Positions 34,867 through 44,399 are shown, numbered from the stretch's first letter. The stretch is DNA of 64,000 nt from Natrinema salifodinae (GCF_900110455.1 NZ_FOIS01000001.1:558001-622000), one strand, 5' to 3'. The notes: generated by a model not told the origin, from the sequence alone. Numbers and translations: made by a program.

Positions 34867-35057
34867 TGTTCAAACGGCTGCTCGGATGCGAACGATCCGC
34901 ATTCGGCCGGCGATCGGCGGGCAACTGATCGTTGATGGACCGCGACGGACCACGGTGGGGGTATCGAGGCCGTCACCAGCGACCGGTGACGCGGTCAGTA
35001 CCTGCCGGGAGCTACACGGAACCAACGACCGATCACGGAGCGGCGGCGTATTCCCGA

Positions 35058-35681
35058 TTATCCGTCGTCGGCTGCCGTTTCCATGGCCCGTTGGATCAAC
35101 TCGTCCTCCGGGAGGTCGTTGCGCATGAACTGGAGCAGCCAGTCGACGTGAACATCGAGGGTGAGCCCGCCCGTTTTCTTCGTCCCCTTCTTGTGATCCT
35201 CGCCCAGAATGGTCACCGTAATCGTCTCGATTGCGGCGATGAACGCCCGAGGATCGGTGACCGCGTCGGTCGCGGCCTGAAGGATCGCCGAGAGACGCTG
35301 TTTCAGTTCCTCGTCGGAACGGTCGCTCGACAACGCATTCGCGTCGAGGCCCGAAACCGACACTTCGACGGCGAGCGTCGAGTTATTGCGACGGAAGGTT
35401 TCGAGGTGAATACCTCGCTGTGCTAACTGCTCCTCGAGTACGGCTTCGTCGATGCCAGGGACGTCGCGCTTACCTTTCGTCTCGTCGTGCTCGTCGTCTT
35501 TGTCTTTGTCTTCGTCGGTCTCATCACCGTTCTCCGTCTCCGTGTCGTTCTCCTCGGTCTCCCCTTTCTCGTCGGGTCCGGTCGTCTCTTCGTCGTCGCT
35601 CGTTTGATCCCCGCCGGAACAGCCTGCGAGGACGGTTATCAGTCCGGCGCCAGTACCGAGGAGGATTTTTCGTCGCTCCAT
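35058..35681 (-). CDS. Tat-type lipoprotein with acidic linker, hypothetical
   Basis: 207 residues. The N-terminus has twin Arg (ERRKILLGTG), a hydrophobic core and the lipobox LAGC with C21 as the lipid-modified Cys, as in most haloarchaeal Tat lipoproteins. A Glu/Asp/Thr-rich linker (about 25-70) spaces a C-terminal domain of about 135 residues from the membrane. That domain has LEEQLAQRGIHLETFRRNNSTLAVEVSVSG and GLTLDVHVDWLLQFM. No family recognised. It stands alone. Confidence 0.8.
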   Translation of the reverse strand: MERRKILLGTGAGLITVLAGCSGGDQTSDDEETTGPDEKGETEENDTETENGDETDEDKDKDDEHDETKGKRDVPGIDEAVLEEQLAQRGIHLETFRRNNSTLAVEVSVSGLDANALSSDRSDEELKQRLSAILQAATDAVTDPRAFIAAIETITVTILGEDHKKGTKKTGGLTLDVHVDWLLQFMRNDLPEDELIQRAMETAADDG

Positions 35682-35983
35682 GGGTGACGAATCAGCGATA
35701 TCTGGTAAAAGTAATGGTAATGTACAATGGAGTTCTCCGATCGTCCGCGTTTCAGCAACTGTTTCCGATCGAACAATCGGGCTGCCGTCCGGTCATCTGA
35801 CGGCCCGCTGAAGCGCCGCTCCCGACCGTCCGCTCGCTCCGCGAACGAACCGTTGGACTCGCTGAAACCGAACTAGGGGACGTTTTCGGCTGCGTCATCC
35901 ATCGACGCACCGATCATCACCGTCCGAACTCGCCCGCGGGGAACGAACGGGTACTATTACGGCCCGCGGTTCCAACGGCCCGT
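35682..35983. other. Divergent spacer between lipoprotein gene and tmcA
   Basis: 302 bases without a convincing gene. A TATA-like GTACTATTAC at 35951-35960 lies 24-33 bases before the tmcA ATG, fitting a leaderless transcript. I see no RNA gene or repeat. Confidence 0.5.
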
Positions 35984-38272
35984 ATGAACGTCGTCGACGT
36001 CGCGACCGCCCTCCGCGACGAAGCGACCGAGGTCGGCGAGCGGCGGCTGTTGGCCCTCGCGGGCGACCGCGAACGCGGCTACGACGCCCTCGCGTCGATC
36101 CTCGATACTCTCCCCGTTCCGATCACCGAAACGTCGCTCGTCGGCCCCGACGACCGGCTCCGCTGCGAGCAGCTCTCCCAGGCCAACGCGGGCGAACTTC
36201 TGGGGACGACCCGAGACGTGATCGCGGTCGATGCCCACGACGAACTCCGACCGAACGCGCTCGGAAAAGTCGTCGGCGCCGTCGACGGCGGCGGCCTCCT
36301 ACTCTTCCTGACGCCGCCGCTCGACGAATGGCCCGACCGCCGCGGCGGGTTCGACGCGTCGCTCGCCGTCCCGCCGTTCGAACTGACCGACGTCACCGGC
36401 CGGTTCAAACGCCGCCTGGTCGAGACGCTTCGCGCCCACCGCGGGATCGCGATCGTCGACCTCGACCGTGGGCAGGTCGAAGACGACGGGCTGACGCATC
36501 CGGCCCCGCGTCCGGCGACGGGTGTGCCGGCGCCGCCCGCGGACCGCCGCTTTCCGGCCGCCGCCTACGAAGCCTGTCTCACGGCCGACCAGGCCGACGC
36601 GGTCGCGGCCTTCGAGTCGCTGTCGGACGCGGCGGACGACCAGGCGGTCGTGCTCGAGGCCGACCGCGGGCGCGGGAAGTCGAGCGCGGCGGGCCTGGCC
36701 GCGGGCGCGTTCGCCGCCGACGGCGAGGACGTGCTCGTGACCGCGCCCGCGGCGCGGAACGCGCGGGAACTGTTCGATCGGGCGGGCGAACTCTGCGAGG
36801 CGCTCGCGGCTGATGGCGCCGATGGAGACACCGAGGGATGGGACCCGCTGACGGTCGAGTCCCGCCGGATCGAAACGCCCGCCGGCGGGACCGTTCGGTT
36901 CCGCGAGCCGTCCGCGGCTGTCGACGAACTCGAGTCGGCCGATATCGTCGTCGTCGACGAGGCTGCCGCCCTCCCGGTCGCGACCCTCGAGTCGCTGCTC
37001 GCCGCCGATCGCGTCGCGTTCGCGACGACGATCCACGGCTACGAGGGCGCCGGCCGGGGCTTCTCGGTCCGCTTTCGCGACCGGCTCGCCGAGAGCGATC
37101 ACGAGGTGACCGACCGCACGCTCGTCGAGCCGATCCGGTACGCGGCCGGCGACCCCGTCGAGGTGTGGGCCTTCCGCGCGCTGTTGCTCGACGCTCGTCC
37201 GCCCGTCGAACCGCTGGTGGCCGACGCCGCGCCCGAGAACGTCGACTACCGGCACCTCGAGCCCGACGACCTGCTCGCCGACGAGCGCCTGCTCCGCGAG
37301 GCCTTCGGGCTGCTCGTGCTCGCTCACTACCGGACCGAGCCGAACGACCTGGCGCGATTGCTCGACGCGCCGAACCTGACCGCCCGCGCGCTCGTCCGCG
37401 ACGGCCACGTCGTCAGCGTCGCGCTGCTCGCGCGCGAAGGAGCCCTCTCGAACGAGACGCGGGCGATGATGTACGAGGGCGGTCGCGTGCGCGGGAACAT
37501 GCTCCCGGATGTGTTGACCAGCCAGTTGCGCGACGAGGCAGCGGGCGAGCCCGCGGGCCTGCGCGTCGTCCGCATCGCGACTCACCACGCGGCCCGTTCG
37601 CGCGGACTCGGATCGCGGCTGCTCGAGCGCGTGCGCGAGGAGTTTTCGGATTCGGCGGACTGGCTCGGCACCGGCTTTGGCGCGACGCCCGGTTTACTCG
37701 ACTTCTGGCGCGAGAACGGCTACCGGACGGTCCACGTCTCGACGACCCGCAACGACGCCAGCGGCGAGTACTCGTCGCTCATGCTCGCCCCGACGAGCGA
37801 CGCGGGCCGGGCGCTGCACGATCGCCACGCCGCCTGGTTCGCCCGCCGGTTCGCCGCGCTCTGTTCGGACTCGCTGGACGACCTCGACCCCGACGTCGGC
37901 CGCGCGGTGCTCCGGTCGGTCGATTCGGGGGCCGGCCCGCCGCTCGACCTGACCGACCACGAGTGGCGTGTCGTCGCGGGCGCCGCCTACGGGCCGGGAC
38001 TGTTCGACGTCGATCCGGGGCCGTTCCGCGCACTCGTCGTCCGATATTTCGTCGACGATCCCGCCGCCGTCGACCTGACGGCTCGAGAGGAACGGCTGCT
38101 CATTTTGCGCGCGCTTCAGAGCCGCGCCTGGCCGGCCGTCGCCGAGTTCCTCGACTACCCCTCGACGGGACAGTGTATGCAGGCGCTCGGCGACGCGTTC
38201 CGTCCGCTGGTCGACCGCTACGGAACGGACGCGGCGCTCGAGGTGCGGGAGCGGTTCGCCGACGACCCGTAG
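35984..38272 (+). CDS. tmcA: tRNA(Met) cytidine acetyltransferase TmcA
   Basis: 762 residues, full length for the family. An N-terminal domain is followed by the helicase-like ATPase with Walker A ADRGRGKSS (226-234) and VVVDEAAALPV. A GNAT acetyltransferase module follows (GLRVVRIATHHAARSRGLGSRLLERV, about 525-550), and then a helical tRNA-binding tail. It makes N4-acetylcytidine using acetyl-CoA and ATP; bacterial TmcA acts on the wobble base of elongator tRNA-Met, and archaeal homologues can act more widely. Monocistronic, with a leaderless-type promoter. Identification is firm; the target range is inferred. Confidence 0.95.
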   Translation: MNVVDVATALRDEATEVGERRLLALAGDRERGYDALASILDTLPVPITETSLVGPDDRLRCEQLSQANAGELLGTTRDVIAVDAHDELRPNALGKVVGAVDGGGLLLFLTPPLDEWPDRRGGFDASLAVPPFELTDVTGRFKRRLVETLRAHRGIAIVDLDRGQVEDDGLTHPAPRPATGVPAPPADRRFPAAAYEACLTADQADAVAAFESLSDAADDQAVVLEADRGRGKSSAAGLAAGAFAADGEDVLVTAPAARNARELFDRAGELCEALAADGADGDTEGWDPLTVESRRIETPAGGTVRFREPSAAVDELESADIVVVDEAAALPVATLESLLAADRVAFATTIHGYEGAGRGFSVRFRDRLAESDHEVTDRTLVEPIRYAAGDPVEVWAFRALLLDARPPVEPLVADAAPENVDYRHLEPDDLLADERLLREAFGLLVLAHYRTEPNDLARLLDAPNLTARALVRDGHVVSVALLAREGALSNETRAMMYEGGRVRGNMLPDVLTSQLRDEAAGEPAGLRVVRIATHHAARSRGLGSRLLERVREEFSDSADWLGTGFGATPGLLDFWRENGYRTVHVSTTRNDASGEYSSLMLAPTSDAGRALHDRHAAWFARRFAALCSDSLDDLDPDVGRAVLRSVDSGAGPPLDLTDHEWRVVAGAAYGPGLFDVDPGPFRALVVRYFVDDPAAVDLTAREERLLILRALQSRAWPAVAEFLDYPSTGQCMQALGDAFRPLVDRYGTDAALEVRERFADDP

Positions 38273-38328
38273 CGCCCCGCCGAACGCGGGAGCGGCGGTT
38301 TTCCGAGCGGGGAGCCGACGAGCGAGCG

Positions 38329-39075
38329 TCAGACCAGCCGTCGAAGCAGCCGCTCGGGCATCGCCTTCAGGAACCAGACGACCAGGCGCCACCGCCTGGT
38401 GACGTACGTGTGTGTTCGCTTCTTTTCGATCGCGCGAGCGATCTGCTCGGCCGCCGTCTCGGGCGAACACTCCCAGAATCCGCCCATCGAGAGGTCGGTG
38501 TCGACGAACCCGGGTTCGACGGTCGTGATCGTCACGTCCGCGTCGCGGTCCGCCTGGCGGTTGCGCAGCCCCTCGAGGTAGGTCGTGACGAAGGCCTTCG
38601 AGGCGTTGTACGCCGGAGCGCTGCCGTTTCCGAAGTGGGCCGCGACCGACGAGATACCGACGAGGTGCCCGGCGCCGTCGCGCTCGCCCTTGCTCGCGCG
38701 GTCGGCCGTCGCCTCGAAGTACCGCATCGCGGCCGTCGCGATGGCGGCGAATCCGCGGACGTTGACGTCGGCCGTCCGCCGCGTCGGTTCCCACGCGAGC
38801 TCGCGGTTCAGCTCCCCGACGCCGGCGCTGATGACGACCAAATCGACCGACTCCATCGCCGCCGCGAGTTCGAAAAACCCCTCGCGGGCGTCCGCGGTGT
38901 CCGTGACGTCCATCGTCGCGACGGAGGCCTTGGTCGGCAGTTCCGCGCCGATCCGTCGCATCCGCTCGGTTCGCCTGGCCGCCAGGCCGACCTCGTAGCC
39001 GTCGGCGGCGAGCCGACGGGCCAGGGCCTCGCCGATGCCCGACGACGCGCCGACGAGTATCGCTCCCCGTGTCAT
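38329..39075 (-). CDS. Short-chain dehydrogenase/reductase
   Basis: 248 residues from the ATG at 39075; an upstream in-frame extension is antisense to the neighbouring promoter and rejected. ILVGASSGIGEALARRLA is the NAD(P) loop, ISAGVGE the NNAG-like motif, SSVAAHFGNGSAPAYNASKAFV the Ser-Tyr-Lys triad, and VEPGFVDTDLS the following conserved turn. The C-terminal hydrophobic RRWRLVVWFLKAMPERLLRRLV is like the membrane-leaning tails of YqjQ/DltE-type SDRs. The substrate is unknown. Confidence 0.9.
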   Translation of the reverse strand: MTRGAILVGASSGIGEALARRLAADGYEVGLAARRTERMRRIGAELPTKASVATMDVTDTADAREGFFELAAAMESVDLVVISAGVGELNRELAWEPTRRTADVNVRGFAAIATAAMRYFEATADRASKGERDGAGHLVGISSVAAHFGNGSAPAYNASKAFVTTYLEGLRNRQADRDADVTITTVEPGFVDTDLSMGGFWECSPETAAEQIARAIEKKRTHTYVTRRWRLVVWFLKAMPERLLRRLV

Positions 39076-39160
39076 ACAGTCACCTTTTCCGACCGGCGTA
39101 TAACCGTGCTGGTCGACCGCCGGCGATACGGCTTTGAGGCGATCGGTCGTTGCGTCTCGT

Positions 39161-39646
39161 ATGGTCGATGCGGTCACCGTCCTCGCGGTTGCACTGCTCG
39201 TCGGCGGCGTCGTCGGCACGGTCGTCCCGCTGATCCCCGGCGGCCTCCTTTCGCTGGCCGGACTCGGCCTCTACTGGTGGGGCTCCGGGTTCACGGAACC
39301 GGGAACGATCACCCTCGTCGTTCTGGCTCTCTTAGGTTCCCTGACCGTCATCGTCGAGTTTTTCGGCGGCTCGATCGCCGCGCGGGCCGGCGGCGCGTCG
39401 TGGGTGACGACCGCGGCCGCTGCCGTCGTCGGAATCGTTCTCATGGTCGTCACCGGCCCGTTGGGATTGCTCGTCGGCCTCTTCGGCACCGTCTTCGTCC
39501 TCGAGTTCGTCCGCAACGGCGAACTGGAGGGCAGCACCCGCTCGGCCGTCTACACGACCGTCGGCGTCCTCGCGTCGACGGCGATCCAGGTCCTGCTAAC
39601 CTCGGCGATCCTGTTCGGGTTCGTCGTCGCGGTCATCCTGTTCTGA
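39161..39646 (+). CDS. DUF456 family membrane protein
   Basis: 161 residues from the ATG at 39161; an upstream start adds nine residues. The product is a very hydrophobic protein with about five helices and the Gly-rich repeats VVPLIPGGLLSLAGL and GPLGLLVGLFGTVFVLEFVRNG typical of DUF456. Glycine-rich helices of this kind may oligomerise, and the function is unknown. The gene converges on gltX. Confidence 0.9.
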   Translation: MVDAVTVLAVALLVGGVVGTVVPLIPGGLLSLAGLGLYWWGSGFTEPGTITLVVLALLGSLTVIVEFFGGSIAARAGGASWVTTAAAAVVGIVLMVVTGPLGLLVGLFGTVFVLEFVRNGELEGSTRSAVYTTVGVLASTAIQVLLTSAILFGFVVAVILF

Positions 39647-39686
39647 TTGTCCCCCGCAGTCTCAGCGCCTGGCGACGGACCGCAAA

Positions 39687-39728
39687 TCGAAGGTCGAAAA
39701 TCGAATAACGAATATCGGATATCGAATT
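39687..39728. repeat. Heptanucleotide tandem repeat, consensus ATCGAAT, six copies
   Basis: The units read ATCGAAG, GTCGAAA, ATCGAAT, AACGAAT, ATCGGAT and ATCGAAT, each 7 bases, without gaps. The repeat lies between the convergent DUF456 and gltX genes and is AT-richer than the surroundings. Degeneracy between copies suggests an old expansion. It could mark a slippage-prone site or a protein-binding array. Confidence 0.75.
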
Positions 39729-39789
39729 CAAGAGTGCGAGCGCGAGCACCGGGGCAGATAGCGGCAGTTGCGGATCGATCGGCGTCGGC

Positions 39790-41529
39790 TCAGGGGTGTG
39801 CGTAATACGCGACCGTCTCTTCGCCGTCGCCGTCACTCTCGTGTCGATCGATACGCGCGAAGCCGACCCGCTCGAACTGCACCATCTCGTCAGGATCGAG
39901 GTCGCCGACGCCCGGCTCCGCGCGCCCGGACACATCGCCGTCCATCGTCCGCATGCGGACGGGGACGCTCTCGCCGGCCGGGACCCAGTGGATCACGTCG
40001 ACGCCCTCCTCGCGGACCACGTCGATGTCGTCGTCGGTGTACTCGAGGATGCCCTCGGCGAAGCGGAACCCGCCCAGGCCCTTCAGCCAGATGCGGCGGT
40101 CGTCCGCCCCCTCTTCGGGCAGGTCTTCGGGCTCGAGCAGGACCGAGTCGCCGACCGGAATCTCGCGGACGCCACGATCCTCGTGGTCGGGGTGTAGCGG
40201 CGGGTTCGCTTCCGCGGGCGGATCGCCGGCGAGGGGGATCTGATTGCCTTCGCGCACGAGGAACCGGCGGTCGGTCTCGTCGCCGATCAGTTCGCGGTTG
40301 TTCGCGTAGATCGAACTCATCGCGAGGTCGACGTCGCTGGTCGAGGTGCCCAGGCCGGCCATCGCGTCGACGATGGCCTGGCCGCGGATACCGCGCCGTC
40401 GCAGACTCTTGAGGGTCGGCGCGCGCGGGTCGTCCCAGCCGTCGAGTTCGCCCGTCTCGATCAGCTCCGAGATGGTCGACGTGCTCACCTTGACGTCGTA
40501 GTCGTCGAGTTGGACGTGACCCCAGTGGACGACCTCGGGGTACTCCCAGTCGAAGTAGTCGTAGACGAACTGCTGGCGCTTCGCGGAGTCCTGGAGGTCG
40601 ATCCCGCGGATGATGTGGGTGATGCCGATGAGGTGGTCGTCGACGCCGGACTGGAAGTCTAGCATCGGCCAGCAGCGGTATTCGCTAGCCTCCTCGCGCG
40701 GGTGGGGCGTGTCGATCATCCGGAAGGCGACCCAGTCGCGCAGGGCAGGGTTCTTGTGTTCGATGTCGGTCTTGACCCGCAGGACCATCTCGCCGCTGCT
40801 GTACTCGCCGTCGACCATGGCCTCGAACTCCTCGCGAACGGTGTCGACGTCCTTGTCGCGGTGGGGACACGGCTCGCCGCTGTTTTTCAGGTCGGAGAAC
40901 TCGTCGCCGGAACACGAGCAGGTGTAGGCCCCGCCCAGGTCGATCAGTTCGCGGGCGTGGTCGTAGTAGGTCTCGAGGCGGTCGCTGGCCCGATAGACTT
41001 CGTCGGGCTCGAACCCGAGGTACTCGAGGTCCTCCAGGATCGCGTCGTAGGCCCCGAGATCGGGTCGCTTGGTCTCGGGGTCGGTGTCGTCGAACCGGAC
41101 GCAGAACCAGCCGTCGTAGCGCTCGCGGTAGGTGCCGATGACGGCGGGCATCCGGGCGTGGCCGACGTGCCAGGGGCCGTTCGGGTTCGGCGCACACCGC
41201 ATCCGGATCTCGTCGTACTCGTCGGCGTTCGGCAGTTCGGGAAGGTCGTGCTCGTCCGCCTCGTCCTCAGCCTCGATCTCGGCGAGTTCCTCGGGCGCCA
41301 GATCTTCGAGGCGAGCTCGTTTCTCTTCGTAGTCGAGGTCGTTGACCCGACTCACGACGCCGCCGATGATCCCCGGCACGGCGTCGGAGTGCTCGCGGAA
41401 GTCGGGGTTGTCGCCCATCAGCGGCCCCATGACGGCGCCGACGGCGGCGTCGCTCTCGTGTTTGACGGCGTTCAACAGCGCGTGCTTCTCCGCCTCGCGC
41501 TCGACGCGATCACGCAACTCGTCGTTCAT
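39790..41529 (-). CDS. gltX: Glutamyl-tRNA synthetase, archaeal type
   Basis: 579 residues from the ATG at 41529. The class-I HIGH motif is HVGH at 121-124 in APNPNGPWHVGHARMPAV, and the KMSKS equivalent is DVKVSTSTI. The helical N-terminal domain and the archaeal/eukaryal beta-barrel anticodon domain are present. CSCSGDEFSDLKNSGEPCPHRD holds a probable zinc site. It charges tRNA-Glu; archaea of this group also make Gln-tRNA through misacylation and GatDE, so it may be non-discriminating. It is next to the AspT-like gene, downstream of the isoprenoid genes. Confidence 0.96.
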   Translation of the reverse strand: MNDELRDRVEREAEKHALLNAVKHESDAAVGAVMGPLMGDNPDFREHSDAVPGIIGGVVSRVNDLDYEEKRARLEDLAPEELAEIEAEDEADEHDLPELPNADEYDEIRMRCAPNPNGPWHVGHARMPAVIGTYRERYDGWFCVRFDDTDPETKRPDLGAYDAILEDLEYLGFEPDEVYRASDRLETYYDHARELIDLGGAYTCSCSGDEFSDLKNSGEPCPHRDKDVDTVREEFEAMVDGEYSSGEMVLRVKTDIEHKNPALRDWVAFRMIDTPHPREEASEYRCWPMLDFQSGVDDHLIGITHIIRGIDLQDSAKRQQFVYDYFDWEYPEVVHWGHVQLDDYDVKVSTSTISELIETGELDGWDDPRAPTLKSLRRRGIRGQAIVDAMAGLGTSTSDVDLAMSSIYANNRELIGDETDRRFLVREGNQIPLAGDPPAEANPPLHPDHEDRGVREIPVGDSVLLEPEDLPEEGADDRRIWLKGLGGFRFAEGILEYTDDDIDVVREEGVDVIHWVPAGESVPVRMRTMDGDVSGRAEPGVGDLDPDEMVQFERVGFARIDRHESDGDGEETVAYYAHP

Positions 41530-41757
41530 TACCGGGCGGTATTCGCGCCCGGCCCAAAACCTTCGCGATTCGCAGTGTCGTCTCGTCGGGGACGTGAGGG
41601 CCGCAACCGCGCGGTTCGCGTCCGGTCGCCGGGCCGCGAGTGCGTGACGAGCGTTCGCGCAGCCGACGCTGCCGCTCGCGGACCAGCCCACGAGCCCGCT
41701 CATCGTCTTGCTATCCTGCTTGCACCGCTCCGTCTCGACGCCTGGCCGTCGACGGGA

Positions 41758-42927
41758 TCAGCCGACGGCGACCGGCACGATCAGCGCGAGCACCTTCGCG
41801 TAGAACACCATGAATAGGAGCGCGAAGGGGTAGGCGTTGCCGTACGCCGCGCCGACTTCGTCGGCGTCCGTCGCGTCGATCGCGGCTGCGAGGCCCTTCG
41901 TATCGGTGTGGCCGCCGCAGATCCCGCCGGCCGCGGTGATCCAGTCCTGATTCCAGAGCCCTCGCGTGATCACCAGGCCGACGACGATGGCGGCGAGGCT
42001 GTTGACGGCGGCAGCGGCGACGATCTGGACGCCGTAGTCGGAGACGGTGGTGACGAATCCCGCGCCGGCGTCGACGCCGACGACCGCGAGGAACAGTCCG
42101 AGCGTGAGCGTCCGGAGTTCGGAGAGCACGTCGCGATCCATGCGCATCGTGATCGGGCCGATCGTGCCGCGATAGCCAAGCGCCAGCGCGGCGATGATGA
42201 CGCCGCCGGTCGTCCCGAGCGTGGGCGCGCCGAGCGGTCCCATCGGAATTGGGATCGAACCGATGACGACGCCGATCGCGAGCACGAGACCGAACCCGAC
42301 GAGGCTGAACGTCACTCGCGAGACGTCCGCGCGCTCGTCCGCGTTCCCGCCGACGTCGGCTTCGTACGTCCGCTTCTCGGCGTCCATGTCAAGCCCGGCG
42401 AGTTGCGGGTACAACTGGTTGAAAACGACGATCAGCACGACGCCGACCACGTACCCGATGGAGTGGCCGATCTGGTACGGCTCCCGAGCGGCCGCGGGAA
42501 GCGCTTCGATCGCCGAGGCCAGGCCGGGGCTGCTCGTGAGCGCGCCCGTGAACGACCCCATGATGAGCGCCGTCTCGGCGTCGGCAAACAGGACCGTCGC
42601 CGAGACGTAGGTGAGGGCCAGGCCGACCGCGGTCATGACCGCCGCCAGGACGATGAAAAACGGCCCGTACGTCTTGATGACGCCGGAAATGTCTTCCGCC
42701 GCAATTAGGCCGACCGACGCGACGAACAGTGCCAGGGTCAGCCCGAAGTACGGCTCCGGAACGGAGAGACCAACGTGTCCGAGGATCAACCCGGCGAACA
42801 GCGGTCCGGCAACGCCGAACGCGATTCCGCGATACCGGAGCCGTCCGAAGGCCATTCCCGCGACGACCGCGAGGGATAACACGAAGATTCCGTTACTGGC
42901 GATCGACTCTATCACGGCCACTGTCAC
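41758..42927 (-). CDS. AspT/YidE-like transporter without RCK domains
   Basis: 389 residues, about ten to eleven helices in two halves. GPLFAGLILGHVGLSVPEPYFGLTLALFVASVG and the later LRTLTLGLFLAVVGVDAGAGF are the duplicated Asp-Al_Ex motif. SFTGALTSSPGL and GGICGGHTDTKGLAAAI are the corresponding second motifs. Bacterial YidE and AspT carry TrkA_C (RCK) domains between halves; here only a short acidic linker (YEADVGGNADERADVSR) is seen. Probably an anion or amino-acid exchanger; the substrate is unknown. Confidence 0.82.
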   Translation of the reverse strand: MTVAVIESIASNGIFVLSLAVVAGMAFGRLRYRGIAFGVAGPLFAGLILGHVGLSVPEPYFGLTLALFVASVGLIAAEDISGVIKTYGPFFIVLAAVMTAVGLALTYVSATVLFADAETALIMGSFTGALTSSPGLASAIEALPAAAREPYQIGHSIGYVVGVVLIVVFNQLYPQLAGLDMDAEKRTYEADVGGNADERADVSRVTFSLVGFGLVLAIGVVIGSIPIPMGPLGAPTLGTTGGVIIAALALGYRGTIGPITMRMDRDVLSELRTLTLGLFLAVVGVDAGAGFVTTVSDYGVQIVAAAAVNSLAAIVVGLVITRGLWNQDWITAAGGICGGHTDTKGLAAAIDATDADEVGAAYGNAYPFALLFMVFYAKVLALIVPVAVG

Positions 42928-43345
42928 AGTCCCCGATCCAGTTTACTCGTGTCGGCGCGCCCGATCGTCACGTTTCGGCCGCCCGGTCCAGACTCACGGT
43001 CCCGAACCAGGCGGAGAGTCCGCTGTGGTCGATGACCGACGTCGGTGCGACCGACAGTCAATGGTGTCCCTGTCGCAGGATATCGGTGAGGCATCATTCT
43101 GATCCTCCTCAGCGCCACGTCAGGTACCGAGGGTGATAACGAGATGCCCGATTCCTAATCGATAGGAACGATATTGGGGTTGAATGCCCACTAATATTCG
43201 AAATAATTGAAATAATTAATCCATTCGCCAACCTGACCCGAGTTCAAAGTAGCCCTGCTGGTTGGCGCGCTCTCCGAGAGCGGCGAACGACGACGAGGAA
43301 GCGCGAATTTCGCCCCGAAGTCCGACCGTCGGACCGCCGGCAGAA
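42928..43345. other. Long spacer with 9-bp direct repeat, no convincing gene
   Basis: 418 bases upstream of the AspT-like gene and after the end of idsA. The only notable structure is an AT-rich patch at 43190-43225 with the tandem repeat GAAATAATT twice (43200-43208, 43209-43217). A short minus-strand reading frame (42924-43118) has a basic, non-halophilic composition and is not called. Confidence 0.5.
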
Positions 43346-44398
43346 TCAGTACCCGCGTTCGATTAGGTAATCCGCGAGCTCACAGAGCAGATCGCGGGCC
43401 TCGTTGTCCGGCAGCACTTCGAGTCGGTTTTTCCCCTGGGCGACCAGGTCGCTGGCGGTGTCGTTGGCGTAGGAGATCGAGCCGGCTGTCTCCAGTTCGG
43501 CGACGGCGTCGTCGATTTCGGCCTCGGTGACCGCGTCGACGTCGTCGGTGTCGACCAGATTATCCACGTCGACGCCCTGTTCGCGGGCGTGGACGGTGAT
43601 CAGCGTCTGTTTGTTCTCGACGAGGTCGCTGCCTCGCTGTTTGCCCAGCTGTTCGCTGGGGACGGTCAGGTCGAGTACGTCGTCTTGGATCTGGAACGCG
43701 CGGCCGATGTCGAGTCCGTACCCGTAGAGGGCGTCGATGGTCTCGTCGTCGGCTCCCAGCAGGATCGCGGGGAGACACGCCGAGGCGGCGTAGAGCACTG
43801 CCGTCTTCTGCTCGACCATCTCGAGGTACTCGTCGGGGGAGACGTCGGTCTGTTCCTCGAAGGTGACGTCCAGCGACTGTCCCTCGCAGATCTTAGTGCA
43901 GGTCGTCGCGAGCACGTCCAGAGCCTCGACGATCCGATCGGGCTCGGCACCCGTCTCGAGCATGATCTCGAAGGCCTTCGAGTACAGCGTGTCGCCAGCG
44001 AGGATGGCCGTCTCGAGGTCGTACTCCTCGTGGACGGCCGGGACACCCCGGCGGAGATCGTCGTCGTCCATAATGTCGTCGTGAATCAGCGTGAACGACT
44101 GAATGACCTCGACGCTGACGGCGGCGGCCATCATGTCCACCGGACCGCTCTCGTCGAGCGGCGTGAACGACCGGTACTCGGCCGAGAGCGACTCGACGTC
44201 GGCCAGCGCCTCCGCGGTTGTCAGGAGGACGGTCGGACGAAGCCGTTTCCCGCCTGCGTCCAGCAGATAACGCGACGCCTCGTAGAGCCGTTCGGGCCGT
44301 TTGATCGGCAACTCCTCCGGAATCGCATCGTTGACCAGCTCGCGGCGCTGACGGACCGCCTCGAGCACCGCCTCTTCACGTGCCTCGGGGCTCGTCAT
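43346..44398 (-). CDS. idsA: Geranylgeranyl/farnesyl diphosphate synthase
   Basis: 350 residues. GGKRLRP (49-55), the first Asp-rich motif DDIMDDDDLRRG (107-118) and the second FQIQDDVLD (235-243) are the trans-isoprenyl diphosphate synthase motifs. The residue five before the first Asp is Phe (F102), which in archaeal type-I enzymes favours C20 product. It elongates IPP and DMAPP to the C15/C20 chains of ether lipids. It lies one base after RNase J in the isoprenoid cluster. Confidence 0.95.
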   Translation of the reverse strand: MTSPEAREEAVLEAVRQRRELVNDAIPEELPIKRPERLYEASRYLLDAGGKRLRPTVLLTTAEALADVESLSAEYRSFTPLDESGPVDMMAAAVSVEVIQSFTLIHDDIMDDDDLRRGVPAVHEEYDLETAILAGDTLYSKAFEIMLETGAEPDRIVEALDVLATTCTKICEGQSLDVTFEEQTDVSPDEYLEMVEQKTAVLYAASACLPAILLGADDETIDALYGYGLDIGRAFQIQDDVLDLTVPSEQLGKQRGSDLVENKQTLITVHAREQGVDVDNLVDTDDVDAVTEAEIDDAVAELETAGSISYANDTASDLVAQGKNRLEVLPDNEARDLLCELADYLIERGY

Positions 44399-44399
44399 A

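Noticed and set aside
36838-39708. A 956-residue plus-strand open frame overlapping tmcA, the SDR and the DUF456 gene.
   Set aside because: Arg/Pro/Gly-rich and basic throughout, unlike any haloarchaeal protein. It is the shifted-frame shadow of GC-rich genes on both strands.
42924-43118. A 64-residue minus-strand frame upstream of the AspT-like gene.
   Set aside because: Basic, with no halophilic signature and no motif; it overlaps the probable promoter.
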